64,000 nucleotides of DNA from Ruegeria atlantica (GCF_001458195.1 NZ_CYPU01000074.1:124001-188000), one strand, 5' to 3'; shown: positions 1 through 9,833, counted from the first letter of the stretch. Notes: generated by a model from the letters alone, not told the origin. Program-made: numbers and translations.

Positions 1-1174
1 CGAAAGGACGCCCGATCTGTTCCGCCGCCAGCAAGCCGTAGAAAGAAGATTGATAATCTGCACCCATTGCATAGGCGTCATAGGCTTTTTCGGCGTCACC
101 ATGGGCCGCATAGGCACGACCCAACCAATACCCGGCGCGTCCTTTCGAAATCGGCGATTTCACCGCGTCCGAGAAGTTCTGGAAATGCCGGATTGCGGTC
201 GCAGGATCATTCAGCTTCCGCAAGGCCAGAAACCCGGAAAGCCACTCCAGATCCGCATAGCCATAGCCCATTTCTGGCGTCATGTGGTGATTGGCAGAAA
301 TCTGATAAGCGCGGTTCTGGTCCCCATTTCGCATCTCAAGTCGGGCCAACCGGCGGCGGCCTTCGGCCCATTTGTCAGGTTCCCCCAACGCATCAGGGCC
401 GGAAGAACGCGCCAGCATCAAGTCTATCGCGCTGTCGTCCAGTTCTTTCTTGTCACGCCAGACGAACCTGTCAAAAGCCAAGCCCGGTGAATCGCCCAGC
501 GATTTCGGAACCGCCGCCACCTTGCCGTCGACGCCGGGTTGCCGTTTCTGAAGGCCGATCCGCGCCTCAGCCAGTTTACGCTGATCAGCGCTGACCAGCG
601 GCAGCATCTGACCTGCGCTGACAAGGTGGTTGTCCCATAGCATCCGGTCCAGACGGGCGACGTGATGGGGTTTCAGCAGCTTGCCAAAATTCTCAAGATA
701 GTCTTTTTGCAGACCCGAGCCCATTGGCATCGTCCGCCAGGCCGCGACGAGATCGGCCTCGGCATCTCCCTGACGACCCTTTGCCTTCAATGCGACTGCA
801 TAGTTCAACGCACCCTCTGCGGTTTGCGGCGGCTGTTCGGCATAGAATTTAAGAACGCGGTCCGGGTCGGCGCCAGTGAAGGCGGGCTCACTTTTGCGCC
901 GCAACCAGGCCAGACCCGGCCAGTCTGGACGACGATCCAAAAACACCAGAACGTCACCCGAACTGCCAAACCCTTCGCGCAGCCAATGCCAGACGATGAT
1001 GTCCCGAGACACTGAGCCCCGCGCACCAGAAACACGCAGGGCTTCATTCCAGTCCCCCTTGCGCATTTCATTCATACCGGCCCGCAGATCACCTGCGGCG
1101 TCGGCCCGCACTTGTGTGCCCGAAATCAGAATTACGACCGTCAAAAACGCCATAAAGCGTGTCATCCCTTGCAT
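1..1174 (-). CDS. slt: Soluble lytic murein transglycosylase, N-terminal part (cut by window edge)
   Basis: The minus-strand frame is open from the left edge to an ATG at 1174, giving 391 codons. After a short hydrophobic signal (MTRFMAFLTVVILISG) the protein is helical and repeat-rich, with stretches such as GDWNEALRVSGARG, GRAGYWLGRAYAAHGD and YQSSFYGLLAAEQIGRPF. That pattern is typical of the superhelical U domain of Slt-type murein transglycosylases, which cleave peptidoglycan in the periplasm to 1,6-anhydromuropeptides. The catalytic lysozyme-like domain would lie beyond the window, so activity cannot be judged. A second in-frame ATG at 1165 is an equally possible start; neither has a strong ribosome site. 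The gene is divergent from dapA. The family call rests on this helical architecture and is fairly secure. Confidence 0.82.
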   Translation of the reverse strand, partial: MQGMTRFMAFLTVVILISGTQVRADAAGDLRAGMNEMRKGDWNEALRVSGARGSVSRDIIVWHWLREGFGSSGDVLVFLDRRPDWPGLAWLRRKSEPAFTGADPDRVLKFYAEQPPQTAEGALNYAVALKAKGRQGDAEADLVAAWRTMPMGSGLQKDYLENFGKLLKPHHVARLDRMLWDNHLVSAGQMLPLVSADQRKLAEARIGLQKRQPGVDGKVAAVPKSLGDSPGLAFDRFVWRDKKELDDSAIDLMLARSSGPDALGEPDKWAEGRRRLARLEMRNGDQNRAYQISANHHMTPEMGYGYADLEWLSGFLALRKLNDPATAIRHFQNFSDAVKSPISKGRAGYWLGRAYAAHGDAEKAYDAYAMGADYQSSFYGLLAAEQIGRPF

Positions 1175-1298
1175 TTCCCAACCAACCAAGGATACAGCCA
1201 TTCAGGATAAAGCTTGCGCCGTCGGGTTCAACTCAAGAAAGACAGATTTCTGGCAAACCGAGGCGTAAAAATTACAAACTGCACCTAAGGAGCGTGTC

Positions 1299-2171
1299 AT
1301 GTTCAAAGGCTCTATGCCAGCCCTCGTCACACCGTTTAGCAACGGCGAGTTGGACCTGAAGACGCTCAAACACTTGATGGAATGGCAGATTCAGGAAGGC
1401 TCCACCGGACTGGTTCCCGTTGGCACCACCGGCGAAAGCCCCACTCTGAGCCACGAAGAGCATGAAACTGTTGTCGACGAGGTTGTCAAAGCCTCGGCTG
1501 GTCGTGTTCCTGTGATCGCAGGTGCCGGGTCAAACAACACTGTTGAGGCCATCCGGTTTGTGCGATTCGCTCAGAAAGTAGGCGCCGATGCAGCTCTGGT
1601 CGTGACGCCATATTACAACAAGCCCACGCAAAAGGGTCTGCTGATGCATTTCCGTGCGCTGCATGATTGCGCGGATATTCCGATCATCATCTACAACATT
1701 CCCGGTCGGTCAATCATCGACATGACCCCTGAAACCATGGGTGAGTTGGCGAAACTGCCACGCATCGTCGGTGTAAAGGACGCAACCGGAGATCTGGCCC
1801 GCGTCAGCCAACAGCGCGCGTCCTGCGGCCCGGACTTTTGCCAGTTGTCAGGCGAGGACGCGACGGCGCTTGGTTTCAACGCGCATGGCGGTGTGGGCTG
1901 TATTTCGGTCACCGCGAACGTCGCACCCAAACTGTGTGCCGAATTCCAGCAGGCGACGCTGAACGGCGACTATGCCAAAGCGTTGGAGTATCAGGACCGC
2001 CTGATGCCCCTGCACGAAGCGATCTTTATCGAGCCCGGCCTCGTGGGTGCCAAATACGCGCTCAGCAAATTGGGTCTGTGCAGCGAAGAAGTCCGCTCGC
2101 CCCTGTCCGGGCTGGAAAGCAGCACCAAATCCGCGATTGACGCGGCGCTCCAGCACGCAGGCCTTATCTAA
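1299..2171 (+). CDS. dapA: 4-hydroxy-tetrahydrodipicolinate synthase
   Basis: DapA condenses pyruvate with aspartate semialdehyde, the first committed step to lysine and diaminopimelate. The 290-residue length is the family norm. The GTTGES signature lies at residues 42-47, YYN at 105-107, the catalytic Tyr in IIYNIPGR at Tyr132, and the Schiff-base Lys in GVKDATGD at Lys160. The ATG is preceded by AAGGAG at 1287-1292, which settles the start. The gene stands alone, divergent from slt, and ends at a strong intrinsic terminator. Confidence 0.97.
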   Translation: MFKGSMPALVTPFSNGELDLKTLKHLMEWQIQEGSTGLVPVGTTGESPTLSHEEHETVVDEVVKASAGRVPVIAGAGSNNTVEAIRFVRFAQKVGADAALVVTPYYNKPTQKGLLMHFRALHDCADIPIIIYNIPGRSIIDMTPETMGELAKLPRIVGVKDATGDLARVSQQRASCGPDFCQLSGEDATALGFNAHGGVGCISVTANVAPKLCAEFQQATLNGDYAKALEYQDRLMPLHEAIFIEPGLVGAKYALSKLGLCSEEVRSPLSGLESSTKSAIDAALQHAGLI

Positions 2172-2191
2172 AGCGAATTCAAAAAAGAAAT

Positions 2192-2225
2192 AGGCGGCCT
2201 CGAACCTCGAGTGCCGCCTTTTTTT
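2192..2225 (+). terminator. Intrinsic terminator of dapA
   Basis: AGGCGGC at 2192-2198 pairs perfectly with GCCGCCT at 2213-2219 around a 14-base loop, and a seven-base T tract follows. It lies 20 bases after the dapA stop. Confidence 0.92.
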
Positions 2226-2269
2226 ATTCCGGATCCAGACTTCATCTGGCCAAAAAATTTCCCGGGGGA

Positions 2270-2287
2270 GTCGCGGCTAGCCGCGAC
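2270..2287 (-). terminator. Palindromic stem-loop downstream of soeC
   Basis: GTCGCGGCTAGCCGCGAC is a perfect 18-base palindrome, 14 bases after the soeC stop on the minus strand. A run of six T on that strand follows, but only after a further 12 bases or so. It is therefore either an imperfect terminator of the xsc-pta-soeABC transcript or a 3'-end stabilising hairpin. Confidence 0.55.
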
Positions 2288-2301
2288 GGGGACAGAGGCC
2301 C

Positions 2302-3174
2302 CTATCGTTTGCCGTAATACAGCCCGACGACATGCTCGGCCTGTGCGAAGAACAGCCAGCGTGACGTCGCAACACCGGCCAGATGGGACAGCACAGCCAG
2401 CAGCGCGAAGAAATGACCGAATGGCAACAGCAGCAGGATAACCGGCAGAACAAACGCCAACGCAAACGAGATTATGCGCAGTTTTTCGGCATGCTTGCGG
2501 CCAACGACGTGAACGAATTCACGCAGCAAATAGTTGGTGCCGGTATGAGGAGGCTCGAATGCACGCACGGTTCCGCGATCGCCCAATCCGGTAGCCGTGC
2601 CCAGATTTGTGCCGGACTCCTCCAGCGCTTTGTCGCCCTTTTTCCAATACAGGATCTGCACCAAAGCAGCGATCAGCAATAGCGGCAGCGCCACTCGGAC
2701 CTGTCCGGCCAGCAGCGCACCGCCTGCCAGGCTGAAGCTGAGAAACATGGCCGGAGTCAGGTTCATGTTCCATCTGGGAATAGTTTTGAGCTGCGTGTAG
2801 ATCATCGACGTGGTGAACACGGTAAGTAGCGAGAACAGGGCACCGATCCAGCCTAGAAGGCTCCAGCGTTGGCCCAGGAAGATCACGCCAATCGCATAAA
2901 GCCCCATGACGATCAGAGCGATGACCGCGCACCAGCCTTCGCGGCTGAGCCAGCTGGTCTTCCATTGCGTAAACGCTTTCCAGGCCCGCTCGGGGTGGCC
3001 AAGGTGAAAGGTGGACGCCATCAGGCCGCCAACGGACAGGGCGTAGGCGATGGCGAAAAAGACAAAAGCGACCCAGCCAGAGACGTCAGGCAGACCAAGC
3101 CCCAGAAAGAGCAACAGTCCAAAGCCGAGGCCCGACAGGGTCGTGAAGATGATAACGGAAGGTGCTGGATGCAT
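2302..3174 (-). CDS. soeC: Sulfite dehydrogenase membrane anchor SoeC (DmsC family)
   Basis: This 290-residue protein has about eight hydrophobic helices and belongs to the DmsC/NrfD-like quinol-interacting anchors. Conserved family features include the FHLGHPERAW segment near residue 57 and the YTQLKTIPRWN segment near residue 126. It should carry electrons from SoeB to the quinone pool. The start ATG overlaps the soeB stop in an ATGA arrangement, so the two are translationally coupled. The sulfite role comes from its place downstream of xsc and pta; alone it could be read as a generic DMSO-reductase anchor. Confidence 0.88.
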   Translation of the reverse strand: MHPAPSVIIFTTLSGLGFGLLLFLGLGLPDVSGWVAFVFFAIAYALSVGGLMASTFHLGHPERAWKAFTQWKTSWLSREGWCAVIALIVMGLYAIGVIFLGQRWSLLGWIGALFSLLTVFTTSMIYTQLKTIPRWNMNLTPAMFLSFSLAGGALLAGQVRVALPLLLIAALVQILYWKKGDKALEESGTNLGTATGLGDRGTVRAFEPPHTGTNYLLREFVHVVGRKHAEKLRIISFALAFVLPVILLLLPFGHFFALLAVLSHLAGVATSRWLFFAQAEHVVGLYYGKR

Positions 3175-3923
3175 CAGAGCTTCTCCAAAGTCTTGTCGAG
3201 CCAGCCAAGGAACCCTTTGGGTTCTTCAGCGACCGGGGCCAGCAGCGGGGCCAGGATGTCGATCTGATCTTCGACATTATCCTTGGGCCGGGGCGGCAGA
3301 TATTTGTTGACGGGCTTGGTGCCCATTTCGGGCATCAGGTCCATGCCACCGCGTTCGGCGACCAGTTTGCTGACATCGCTGTCCGCATCGCCCAGATCAC
3401 CGAAGTGGCGCGCGCCTGCGGGACAGGTGCGTACGCATGACGGAACACGGTCTACTTCCGGCAGGTTTTCGTTGTAGATACGGTCAACGCAGAGGGTGCA
3501 TTTCTTCATCACCCCTTCGGCCTGATCCAGTTCACGTGCGCCGTAGGGGCAGGACCACGCGCACAGGCCACAGCCGATGCAATCGCTTTCATTGACCAGA
3601 ACGATGCCGTCCTCGACCCGCTTGTAGCTGGCCCCTGTGGGGCAAACGGTGACGCAAGGCGCGTCCTCGCAGTGCAAGCAGGATTTGGGGAAGTGGATCA
3701 GCTGGGCGTGACCTTCCGCCGGTTGCACCTCATAGGAATGCACCCGGTTCAGGAAAGTGCCGGACGGGTTGGCACCATAAGCGTCCTGATCGGATAGCGG
3801 CGCGCCGTAGTTTTCCGTGTTCCAGCCTTTACATGAGATGACGCAGGCGTGGCAGCCAACGCAGGTGTCCAGGTCGATGACCAGACCCATCTTACGGTCG
3901 GTGGATGTGGGGAGCTGGGTCAT
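3174..3923 (-). CDS. soeB: Sulfite dehydrogenase iron-sulfur subunit SoeB
   Basis: This 249-residue ferredoxin-type subunit has four cysteine clusters: CVGCHACVISC, CLHCEDAPCVTVCPTGA, CIGCGLCAWSCPYGA and a final set that includes CTLC and SCVRTCPAGA. That arrangement matches the four [4Fe-4S] centres of DmsB-type electron-transfer subunits. There is no Tat or Sec signal, so it acts with SoeA in the cytoplasm. It lies 91 bases after soeA and overlaps soeC by four bases. Confidence 0.92.
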   Translation of the reverse strand: MTQLPTSTDRKMGLVIDLDTCVGCHACVISCKGWNTENYGAPLSDQDAYGANPSGTFLNRVHSYEVQPAEGHAQLIHFPKSCLHCEDAPCVTVCPTGASYKRVEDGIVLVNESDCIGCGLCAWSCPYGARELDQAEGVMKKCTLCVDRIYNENLPEVDRVPSCVRTCPAGARHFGDLGDADSDVSKLVAERGGMDLMPEMGTKPVNKYLPPRPKDNVEDQIDILAPLLAPVAEEPKGFLGWLDKTLEKL

Positions 3924-4014
3924 GACTACCTTGCCTCCGCTTTTGTGGTGAGGGCGGACTGGGGCGCTGCCCCAGACCCCGCGATATTTTTGGCCAGATG
4001 ACGCAGGGACCGGG

Positions 4015-6828
4015 TCATTTGCCTACCTTCCATGCCAAATCCTTCGGTCCAGTTCCGACCGGAGATTCAATCGGTGGGAATTCCGGTTGGCTTTCCGCAT
4101 CCGTTGGTGGGTCAGCTTTTTCGATCTTCACTTTCAGGTCGAACCAGGCTGCCTGACCGGTGATCGGGTCAGAGTTTGCCCACCGCAGACCATCGCCTTT
4201 GGGCGGCAGAAGCTCATGGATCAGGTGGTTCAGCAGGAAGCCCTTGGTGGCCTCGGGCGCGTCTTCTTGCAAAGCCCATGCGCCTTTGCGTTTGCCAATG
4301 GCGTTCCAGGTCCAGACGGTGTTTTCGTTCAGGGCCGCCATTTCCATGACCGGCACCGTGATCTCGCCATGCGGCGAGGTCACCTTGGCCCAATCACCGT
4401 CGCTCAGGCCATTCTCGCGCATCAGCTTAGTCGGAACATAAAGTGGGTTGCGGCCGTGCAACTGGCGCAGCCATGCGTTCTGGGTGCCCCAGCTGTGATA
4501 CATCGCCATGGGACGCTGGGTCAGCGCGTTGACAGTGAAGCCTTCGTTGCCGGTCTGGTCTGTTTCGTACCAGATGGGCATTGGGTCCAATGTCTCTTTG
4601 ATGCGTTCCCGCAGGTGCTCCGGGGGCTGACGTTCGCCATGGCCTTCGGCGGCAAGCTGGAACTTGCGCATCGGCTCGGAATAGAGCTGGAACAGGTATG
4701 GCTGTGGGCTGTCATAGATGCCCATGCCGACAGCCCAATCCTGATAGGCTGCGTTCCATGGTTTGTAGTAATCCGCGCCTTCGGGAATATGGGCCACGTA
4801 GAAGCCGCCGTTTTCGATATAGCGGTTCAACTGGTCAGGGTTGACCTCGCCGCGGCCTTCCTTGTCGCCGTTTTCACCACGGAACCCGGCAAGTGGGCCG
4901 ATGCCGGGCTTGCGCTCGTGGTTGACAATGTAGTCGGCGTAGTCCTGCCATTTGGCACTGCCGTCTTCATTGGTGAAGCCCGGCAGGCCCAAGCGGTTGG
5001 CCAGTTCGACCAGCGCTGACTGGAAACCTTTTACATCCCGGTCGGGTTCAATCACAGGCCAGCGGATTGCGTCGGCTGCAGCATCCGCTTCGCAGATAGG
5101 GCGATCAAGCAGCGAGATACAGTCGTGGCGTTCCAGATAGGTGGTATCCGGCAGGATCAGGTCGGCATAGGCCACCATTTCCGACGAATAGGCGTCGGAG
5201 TAGATGATATGCGGGATTACGTAATCGCCGTTCTCATCCTTGTCCGTCAGCATTTCCATGACACCTTTGGTGTTCATGGATGAGTTCCAGGACATATTGG
5301 CCATGTACATGAACAGCGTGTCGATCTTGTAGGGATCGCCGGCATGTGCGTTCGAGATCACCATATGCATCAGCCCGTGGCTGGACATCGGATTGTCCCA
5401 TGTGAACGCCTTGTCGATCCGTGCCGGGCTGCCGTCTGGTTTCAGCGCCAGATCCTCTGGCCCTTGAACAAAGCCCAGATGCGGGCCGTCCAGCGGCGTA
5501 TTCGGGGTCACCTTGCAGTGCGGTCTCGGGTGCGCCTCGACCGGTTTGGGATAGGGTGGCTTGAAGCGGAAGCCGCCGGGGACTTCGACTGTGCCGAGGA
5601 TGATCTGCAACACGTGCAGTGCGCGGCAGGTCTGGAAGCCATTGGCATGGGCCGAGACACCGCGCATGGAGTGCATGGCAACCGGGCGGCCGATCATCTT
5701 GGTGTGTTTTTCGCCGCGGAAATCGGTCCATTCGCGCTCCAGCTCGAACGCCTCGTCAAAGGCAACGCGGGCCAACTCGCCCGCGATGGCGCGGATACGG
5801 GTGGCGGGGATGCCGCACTGCTCGGCGATGTTCTCGGGCGCGTATTCGTCGCTGAGGTAGCGTTCGGCCATCAGATGGAACACGGGGCGATGGGTGACGC
5901 CATCCTTTTCAAAGGTCGCCGACAGGTCGGGGCGGACGCCCGGTTTGTCAAACGCCGTCAACTCGCCCGTGTTGCGGTCAACAACCAGTGGTTTGCCGTC
6001 CTCATCGCGCAGGAACAGACCCTTGGTGGGGCCTTCGGACGCGTCGACCAGAACCGGCGCGTTGGTGTAACGGCTGAGATAGTCCAGATCGATCTTGCCG
6101 GCCTTCATCAGCACGTGGATCATCGACAGGATGAACAACCCATCGGTGCCCGGAGTGATCCCGACCCAATCGTCAGCAACCGCGTTATAGCCCGAGCGGA
6201 TCGGGTTGACGCCGATCACCCGTGCGCCACGGGCCTTGATCTTGCCGATGCCCATCTTGATTGGGTTGCTGTCGTGATCTTCGGCAACACCGAACAGCAT
6301 GAACAGCTTGGTGTGATCCCAGTCAGGCTGGCCGAATTCCCAGAACGCACCGCCCATCGTGTAGATGCCGCCTGCAGCCATGTTGACGGAACAGAAGCCA
6401 CCGTGTGCTGCATAGTTACAGGTGCCGAAATTCTGCGCCCAAAAGCTGGTAAAGCTTTGGCTTTGGTCCCGACCTGTGAAAAATGCCAGTTTCTCGGGGT
6501 TGTCCTCGCGGATCGGCTTGAGCCAGCCAACGGCGATGTCCAGCGCCTCGTCCCAGCTGATCTCTTCGAACTTGCCCGAACCACGTGGACCGACGCGTTT
6601 CAGTGGGGCGCGCAGACGCGAGGGGGCATTGACCTGCATGATCCCTGCCGAGCCCTTGGCGCACAGGACGCCCTTGTTAACCGGGTGATCGCGGTTGCCT
6701 TCGATATAGGCAACCTTGCCGTCCTTCATGTGTACGTTGATGCCGCAGCGGCAGGCGCACATGTAGCACGTTGTTTTTCTGACCTCGTCAGAGACCTTGG
6801 GAGAGGTATTAATGATTGGCTGGTTCAT
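4015..6828 (-). CDS. soeA: Sulfite dehydrogenase molybdopterin subunit SoeA
   Basis: This 937-residue molybdopterin-guanine-dinucleotide oxidoreductase carries an N-terminal [4Fe-4S] site (Cys21, Cys24, Cys28 and Cys56). The usual MGD-binding blocks follow, including FTGRDQSQSF, GVNPIRSGYN and the C-terminal HSWGTQNAWLRQLHG segment. It begins directly with MNQPIINTSP and has no twin-arginine signal. That fits the cytoplasm-facing SoeABC type rather than a periplasmic reductase. With xsc and pta just upstream, the best reading is oxidation of the sulfite released from sulfoacetaldehyde. An AGGGACC site precedes the ATG. Sequence alone cannot exclude other S or N oxyanion substrates. Confidence 0.88.
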   Translation of the reverse strand: MNQPIINTSPKVSDEVRKTTCYMCACRCGINVHMKDGKVAYIEGNRDHPVNKGVLCAKGSAGIMQVNAPSRLRAPLKRVGPRGSGKFEEISWDEALDIAVGWLKPIREDNPEKLAFFTGRDQSQSFTSFWAQNFGTCNYAAHGGFCSVNMAAGGIYTMGGAFWEFGQPDWDHTKLFMLFGVAEDHDSNPIKMGIGKIKARGARVIGVNPIRSGYNAVADDWVGITPGTDGLFILSMIHVLMKAGKIDLDYLSRYTNAPVLVDASEGPTKGLFLRDEDGKPLVVDRNTGELTAFDKPGVRPDLSATFEKDGVTHRPVFHLMAERYLSDEYAPENIAEQCGIPATRIRAIAGELARVAFDEAFELEREWTDFRGEKHTKMIGRPVAMHSMRGVSAHANGFQTCRALHVLQIILGTVEVPGGFRFKPPYPKPVEAHPRPHCKVTPNTPLDGPHLGFVQGPEDLALKPDGSPARIDKAFTWDNPMSSHGLMHMVISNAHAGDPYKIDTLFMYMANMSWNSSMNTKGVMEMLTDKDENGDYVIPHIIYSDAYSSEMVAYADLILPDTTYLERHDCISLLDRPICEADAAADAIRWPVIEPDRDVKGFQSALVELANRLGLPGFTNEDGSAKWQDYADYIVNHERKPGIGPLAGFRGENGDKEGRGEVNPDQLNRYIENGGFYVAHIPEGADYYKPWNAAYQDWAVGMGIYDSPQPYLFQLYSEPMRKFQLAAEGHGERQPPEHLRERIKETLDPMPIWYETDQTGNEGFTVNALTQRPMAMYHSWGTQNAWLRQLHGRNPLYVPTKLMRENGLSDGDWAKVTSPHGEITVPVMEMAALNENTVWTWNAIGKRKGAWALQEDAPEATKGFLLNHLIHELLPPKGDGLRWANSDPITGQAAWFDLKVKIEKADPPTDAESQPEFPPIESPVGTGPKDLAWKVGK

Positions 6829-6906
6829 TTCTGGTCCCTGTGGCTTTTGATCCGATTATTCTCATGAGCAGAGATCAATCGGAACAGTATTTCGCTTTAG
6901 CCGGAT

Positions 6907-7929
6907 TTACGAGGCGTCTGTCCGGGTTTTGGATGTTTCTGCTTGCACGGCCGTAACCGCGATCATGTGCAGAACGTCCTCGGCGGAGCATCCGCGTGAA
7001 AGGTCGTTGGCCGGTTTCGCCAGTCCCTGAAGGACCGGGCCGATTGCTTCGGCACCCCCAATACGCTGCGCGATCTTGTAGCCAAGGTTGCCTGCGTCGA
7101 GGTTCGGGAACACAAAGACATTTGCCTCGCCGCGCAGGGGCGAATCCTTGGCTTTCTTTGCAGCCACCTCGGGGACGAACGCAGCGTCAAATTGCAGCTC
7201 GCCGTCGATCAACAGATCGGGGTCAGCCGACTTTGCAATCTGCGTGGCCTCACTGACCTTCGTGACCTTCGGATGATTGGCGCTGCCGCCGGTGGAAAAG
7301 GACAGCATCGCAACGCGGGGTGTCTCATGCGTCAGCGCCTTGAAAGACGCGGCAGATGCCCGGGCAATTTCGGCCAGTTCCTGTTCGTCCGGATCAACGA
7401 CCAGGCCGCAATCGGCAAAGATGTGCGCTCCGCGGACCGTGTGGTGATCGCGGCAGTAGAGCATCAGGAAAAAGCTGGAAACCATGGCCGCGTCGGGCGC
7501 TTTGCCGATGATCTGCAAAGCGGCGCGCACTGTGGCCGACGTGGTCTCAACAGCTCCGCCGACGGTTCCGTCGGCATGACCGGTATGAACCAGCATCGCG
7601 GCATAGTTCAGTCGGTGTTTGATTTCTTCAGCGGCCTTTTCAGGCGTCATGCCCTTGTGCTTGCGCCGCTCGAAAAGCTCAGCTGCAAACGCTTCGGCAA
7701 GGGGAGAGTCCGATGGATCGTGGATTTCGATGCCGTCGACATCCTGACCAGCCTGTTCGGCCAGTAAGGCAGTTACTTTGGCTTTGTCGCCAACCAGAAT
7801 GATGCGTGCGACACCTTCCTTGCGGGCCTTCAAAGCACCTTCAACAACACGTGGATCATCGCCCTCAGCGAGGGCGATGATCTTGTCGGAGCTGCTGGCA
7901 GCTCCGAGAATTGTGCGCAATGGCTTCAC
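6907..7929 (-). CDS. pta: Phosphate acetyltransferase
   Basis: Pta converts the acetyl phosphate made by Xsc to acetyl-CoA. The 340 residues form the short, single-domain Pta. Family features include ALAEGDDPRVVEGA near the N terminus, STGGSANHP, and the FVFPNLDAGNLGYKIAQRIG segment near residue 275. The start is GTG at 7929, seven bases beyond the xsc stop, with a GGGG ribosome site inside the end of xsc. The tight spacing shows one transcript with xsc. Confidence 0.93.
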   Translation of the reverse strand: MKPLRTILGAASSSDKIIALAEGDDPRVVEGALKARKEGVARIILVGDKAKVTALLAEQAGQDVDGIEIHDPSDSPLAEAFAAELFERRKHKGMTPEKAAEEIKHRLNYAAMLVHTGHADGTVGGAVETTSATVRAALQIIGKAPDAAMVSSFFLMLYCRDHHTVRGAHIFADCGLVVDPDEQELAEIARASAASFKALTHETPRVAMLSFSTGGSANHPKVTKVSEATQIAKSADPDLLIDGELQFDAAFVPEVAAKKAKDSPLRGEANVFVFPNLDAGNLGYKIAQRIGGAEAIGPVLQGLAKPANDLSRGCSAEDVLHMIAVTAVQAETSKTRTDAS

Positions 7930-7933
7930 GCGA

Positions 7934-9709
7934 TTATGCCCCGGCCGACGTATTCATGTCAGCCGCGTCGATACCGGCAACACGGACCGGCTTTTTCATG
8001 GCGTCGCGACGGAATGGATCGCCCAGTTCCTGGTTGATCATGGCTTCGATCAGAGTGGTGATGCCATTTTTCTGGTCGATGATCGCCTGGTTCAGGGCTG
8101 CGGTCAGCTCGTCCTGAGTGCGTGCAACGACGCCTTTCAGACCACATGCGGTTGCGATACCGGCATAGGAAACCTGTTGGTCCAGTTCGGTGCCAACGAA
8201 GTTGTCGTCGAACCACAGGGTCGAGTTACGCTTTTCAGCGCCCCACTGGTAGTTGCGGAAAACGATCTGGGTCACGGCGGGCCATTCTTCGCGGCCAATC
8301 GCGGTCAGTTCGTTCACAGCGATACCAAATGCGCCGTCACCCGAGAAACCGACAACCGGAACGTCCGGGCAACCAATTTTCGCGCCAACAACGGCAGGCA
8401 GGCCGTAACCACAGGGGCCAAACAGGCCAGGTGCCAGGTACTTGCGGCCTTCTTCGAAGGACGGGTACGCGTTACCGATGGCGCAGTTGTTGCCGATATC
8501 GGACGAGATGATTGCCTCGGTCGGCAGCGCCGCTTGAATTGCGCGCCATGCCATGCGGGGGCTCATCCAGTCGGGCTTGGCGGCCCGTGCACGCTCGTTC
8601 CAGGTGGTGCCCGGATCGTCGTTCTCGTGGGTCAGCGAGCTCAGTTCTTGCGCCCAAGCCGATTTGGTGGTGGCGATCAGGTTCTTGCGGTCTTCGCGAC
8701 CTGCTTCACCGGCGTTGTCGCCCAGACGTTCCAGCAGACCTTCGGCCACTTTCTTGGCGTCGCCGACGATGCCAACGGTCACATCTTTGGTCAGGCCGAT
8801 ACGATCAGGGTTCAGGTCAACCTGAATGATCTTGGCATCGGTCGGCCAGTAGTTGATGCCGTAGCCAGGCAAGGTCGAGAACGGGTTCAGACGAGTGCCC
8901 AGAGCCAGAACAACGTCCGCTTTGGCGATCAGTTCCATACCGGCTTTCGAGCCGTTATAGCCCAGCGGGCCGGCAAACAGCGGGTGCGAGCCGGGGAAGG
9001 CGTCGTTGTGCTGATAGCCAACGCAGACCGGTGCGGTCAGACGTTCGGCCAGATCGGCGGACGCAGGGATCGCGCCGGACAGAACAACGCCAGCACCGTT
9101 CAGGATGACTGGGAATTTGGCGTCGGACAACAGGGCCGCGGCTTCGTCCAGTGCTTCGTTGCCACCAGCGGTCGCTGCGAATTCGACGATCTTGGGCAGT
9201 TCGACGTCGATGACCTGAGTCCACATGTCGCGCGGGATGTTCATCTGAGCAGGGGCCGAAGCACGCTTGGCTTGCAGGATGACGCGGTTCAGAACTTCGG
9301 CGACTCGGCTTGGGTCACGCAGTTCTTCCTGGTAGGCAACACAGTCTGCAAACATGCGCATCTGTTCCATTTCCTGGAAGCCACCCTGACCGATGGTTTT
9401 GTTGGCTGCCTGCGGAGTGATCAGCAGAACTGGGGTGTGGTTCCAGTATGCGGTTTTAACGGCAGTCACAAAGTTGGTGATGCCGGGGCCGTTCTGCGCG
9501 ATCATCATCGACATCTTGCCGGTGGCACGGGTGTAGCCGTCCGCCATCATGCCGCCCGAACCTTCGTGGGCGCAGTCCCAGAAGTTGATGCCTGCGGCCG
9601 GGAAGATATCCGAAATCGGCATCATGGCCGAACCGATGATACCGAACGCATGTTCGATACCGTGCATTTGCAGAACCTTAACAAAGGCCTCTTCAGTGGT
9701 CATTTTCAT
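7934..9709 (-). CDS. xsc: Sulfoacetaldehyde acetyltransferase
   Basis: Xsc is a thiamine-diphosphate enzyme that cleaves sulfoacetaldehyde with phosphate to give sulfite and acetyl phosphate. It is the key desulfonation step for taurine and other C2 sulfonates. The chosen product has 591 residues. The N-terminal block contains HGIEHAFGIIGSAMMPISD, HEGSGGMMADGYTRATGKM and QNGPGITNFVTAVKTAYWN, which are characteristic of Xsc. The ThDP motif starts at GDGAFGI near residue 457. A longer frame begins at 9748, but GGAGA sits eight or nine bases before the ATG at 9709. Pta and SoeABC follow in the same direction. Confidence 0.96.
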   Translation of the reverse strand: MKMTTEEAFVKVLQMHGIEHAFGIIGSAMMPISDIFPAAGINFWDCAHEGSGGMMADGYTRATGKMSMMIAQNGPGITNFVTAVKTAYWNHTPVLLITPQAANKTIGQGGFQEMEQMRMFADCVAYQEELRDPSRVAEVLNRVILQAKRASAPAQMNIPRDMWTQVIDVELPKIVEFAATAGGNEALDEAAALLSDAKFPVILNGAGVVLSGAIPASADLAERLTAPVCVGYQHNDAFPGSHPLFAGPLGYNGSKAGMELIAKADVVLALGTRLNPFSTLPGYGINYWPTDAKIIQVDLNPDRIGLTKDVTVGIVGDAKKVAEGLLERLGDNAGEAGREDRKNLIATTKSAWAQELSSLTHENDDPGTTWNERARAAKPDWMSPRMAWRAIQAALPTEAIISSDIGNNCAIGNAYPSFEEGRKYLAPGLFGPCGYGLPAVVGAKIGCPDVPVVGFSGDGAFGIAVNELTAIGREEWPAVTQIVFRNYQWGAEKRNSTLWFDDNFVGTELDQQVSYAGIATACGLKGVVARTQDELTAALNQAIIDQKNGITTLIEAMINQELGDPFRRDAMKKPVRVAGIDAADMNTSAGA

Positions 9710-9793
9710 CTGAGTGTTCTCCGCACAATTGAAGAAAGGTTCGGGCACAGCACCCGCCTTTGATATGGTTTTGGCGCAAGGGGCGAAGCGGCG

Positions 9794-9826
9794 TTAGGGC
9801 CAGAATGTTAGGCGGGATATGTCCAG
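9794..9826 (-). promoter_or_regulatory. Putative TauR site ahead of xsc
   Basis: On the minus strand CTGGACATAT (9826-9817) and CTGGCCCTAA (9803-9794) form a degenerate direct repeat with starts 23 bases apart. They lie in the tauR-xsc gap, 85-117 bases before the xsc start. They resemble the better repeats before tauR (CTGGACTTAA, starts 22 bases apart). The position fits an activator site, but the match is partial. Confidence 0.5.
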
Positions 9827-9833
9827 AGCCGTG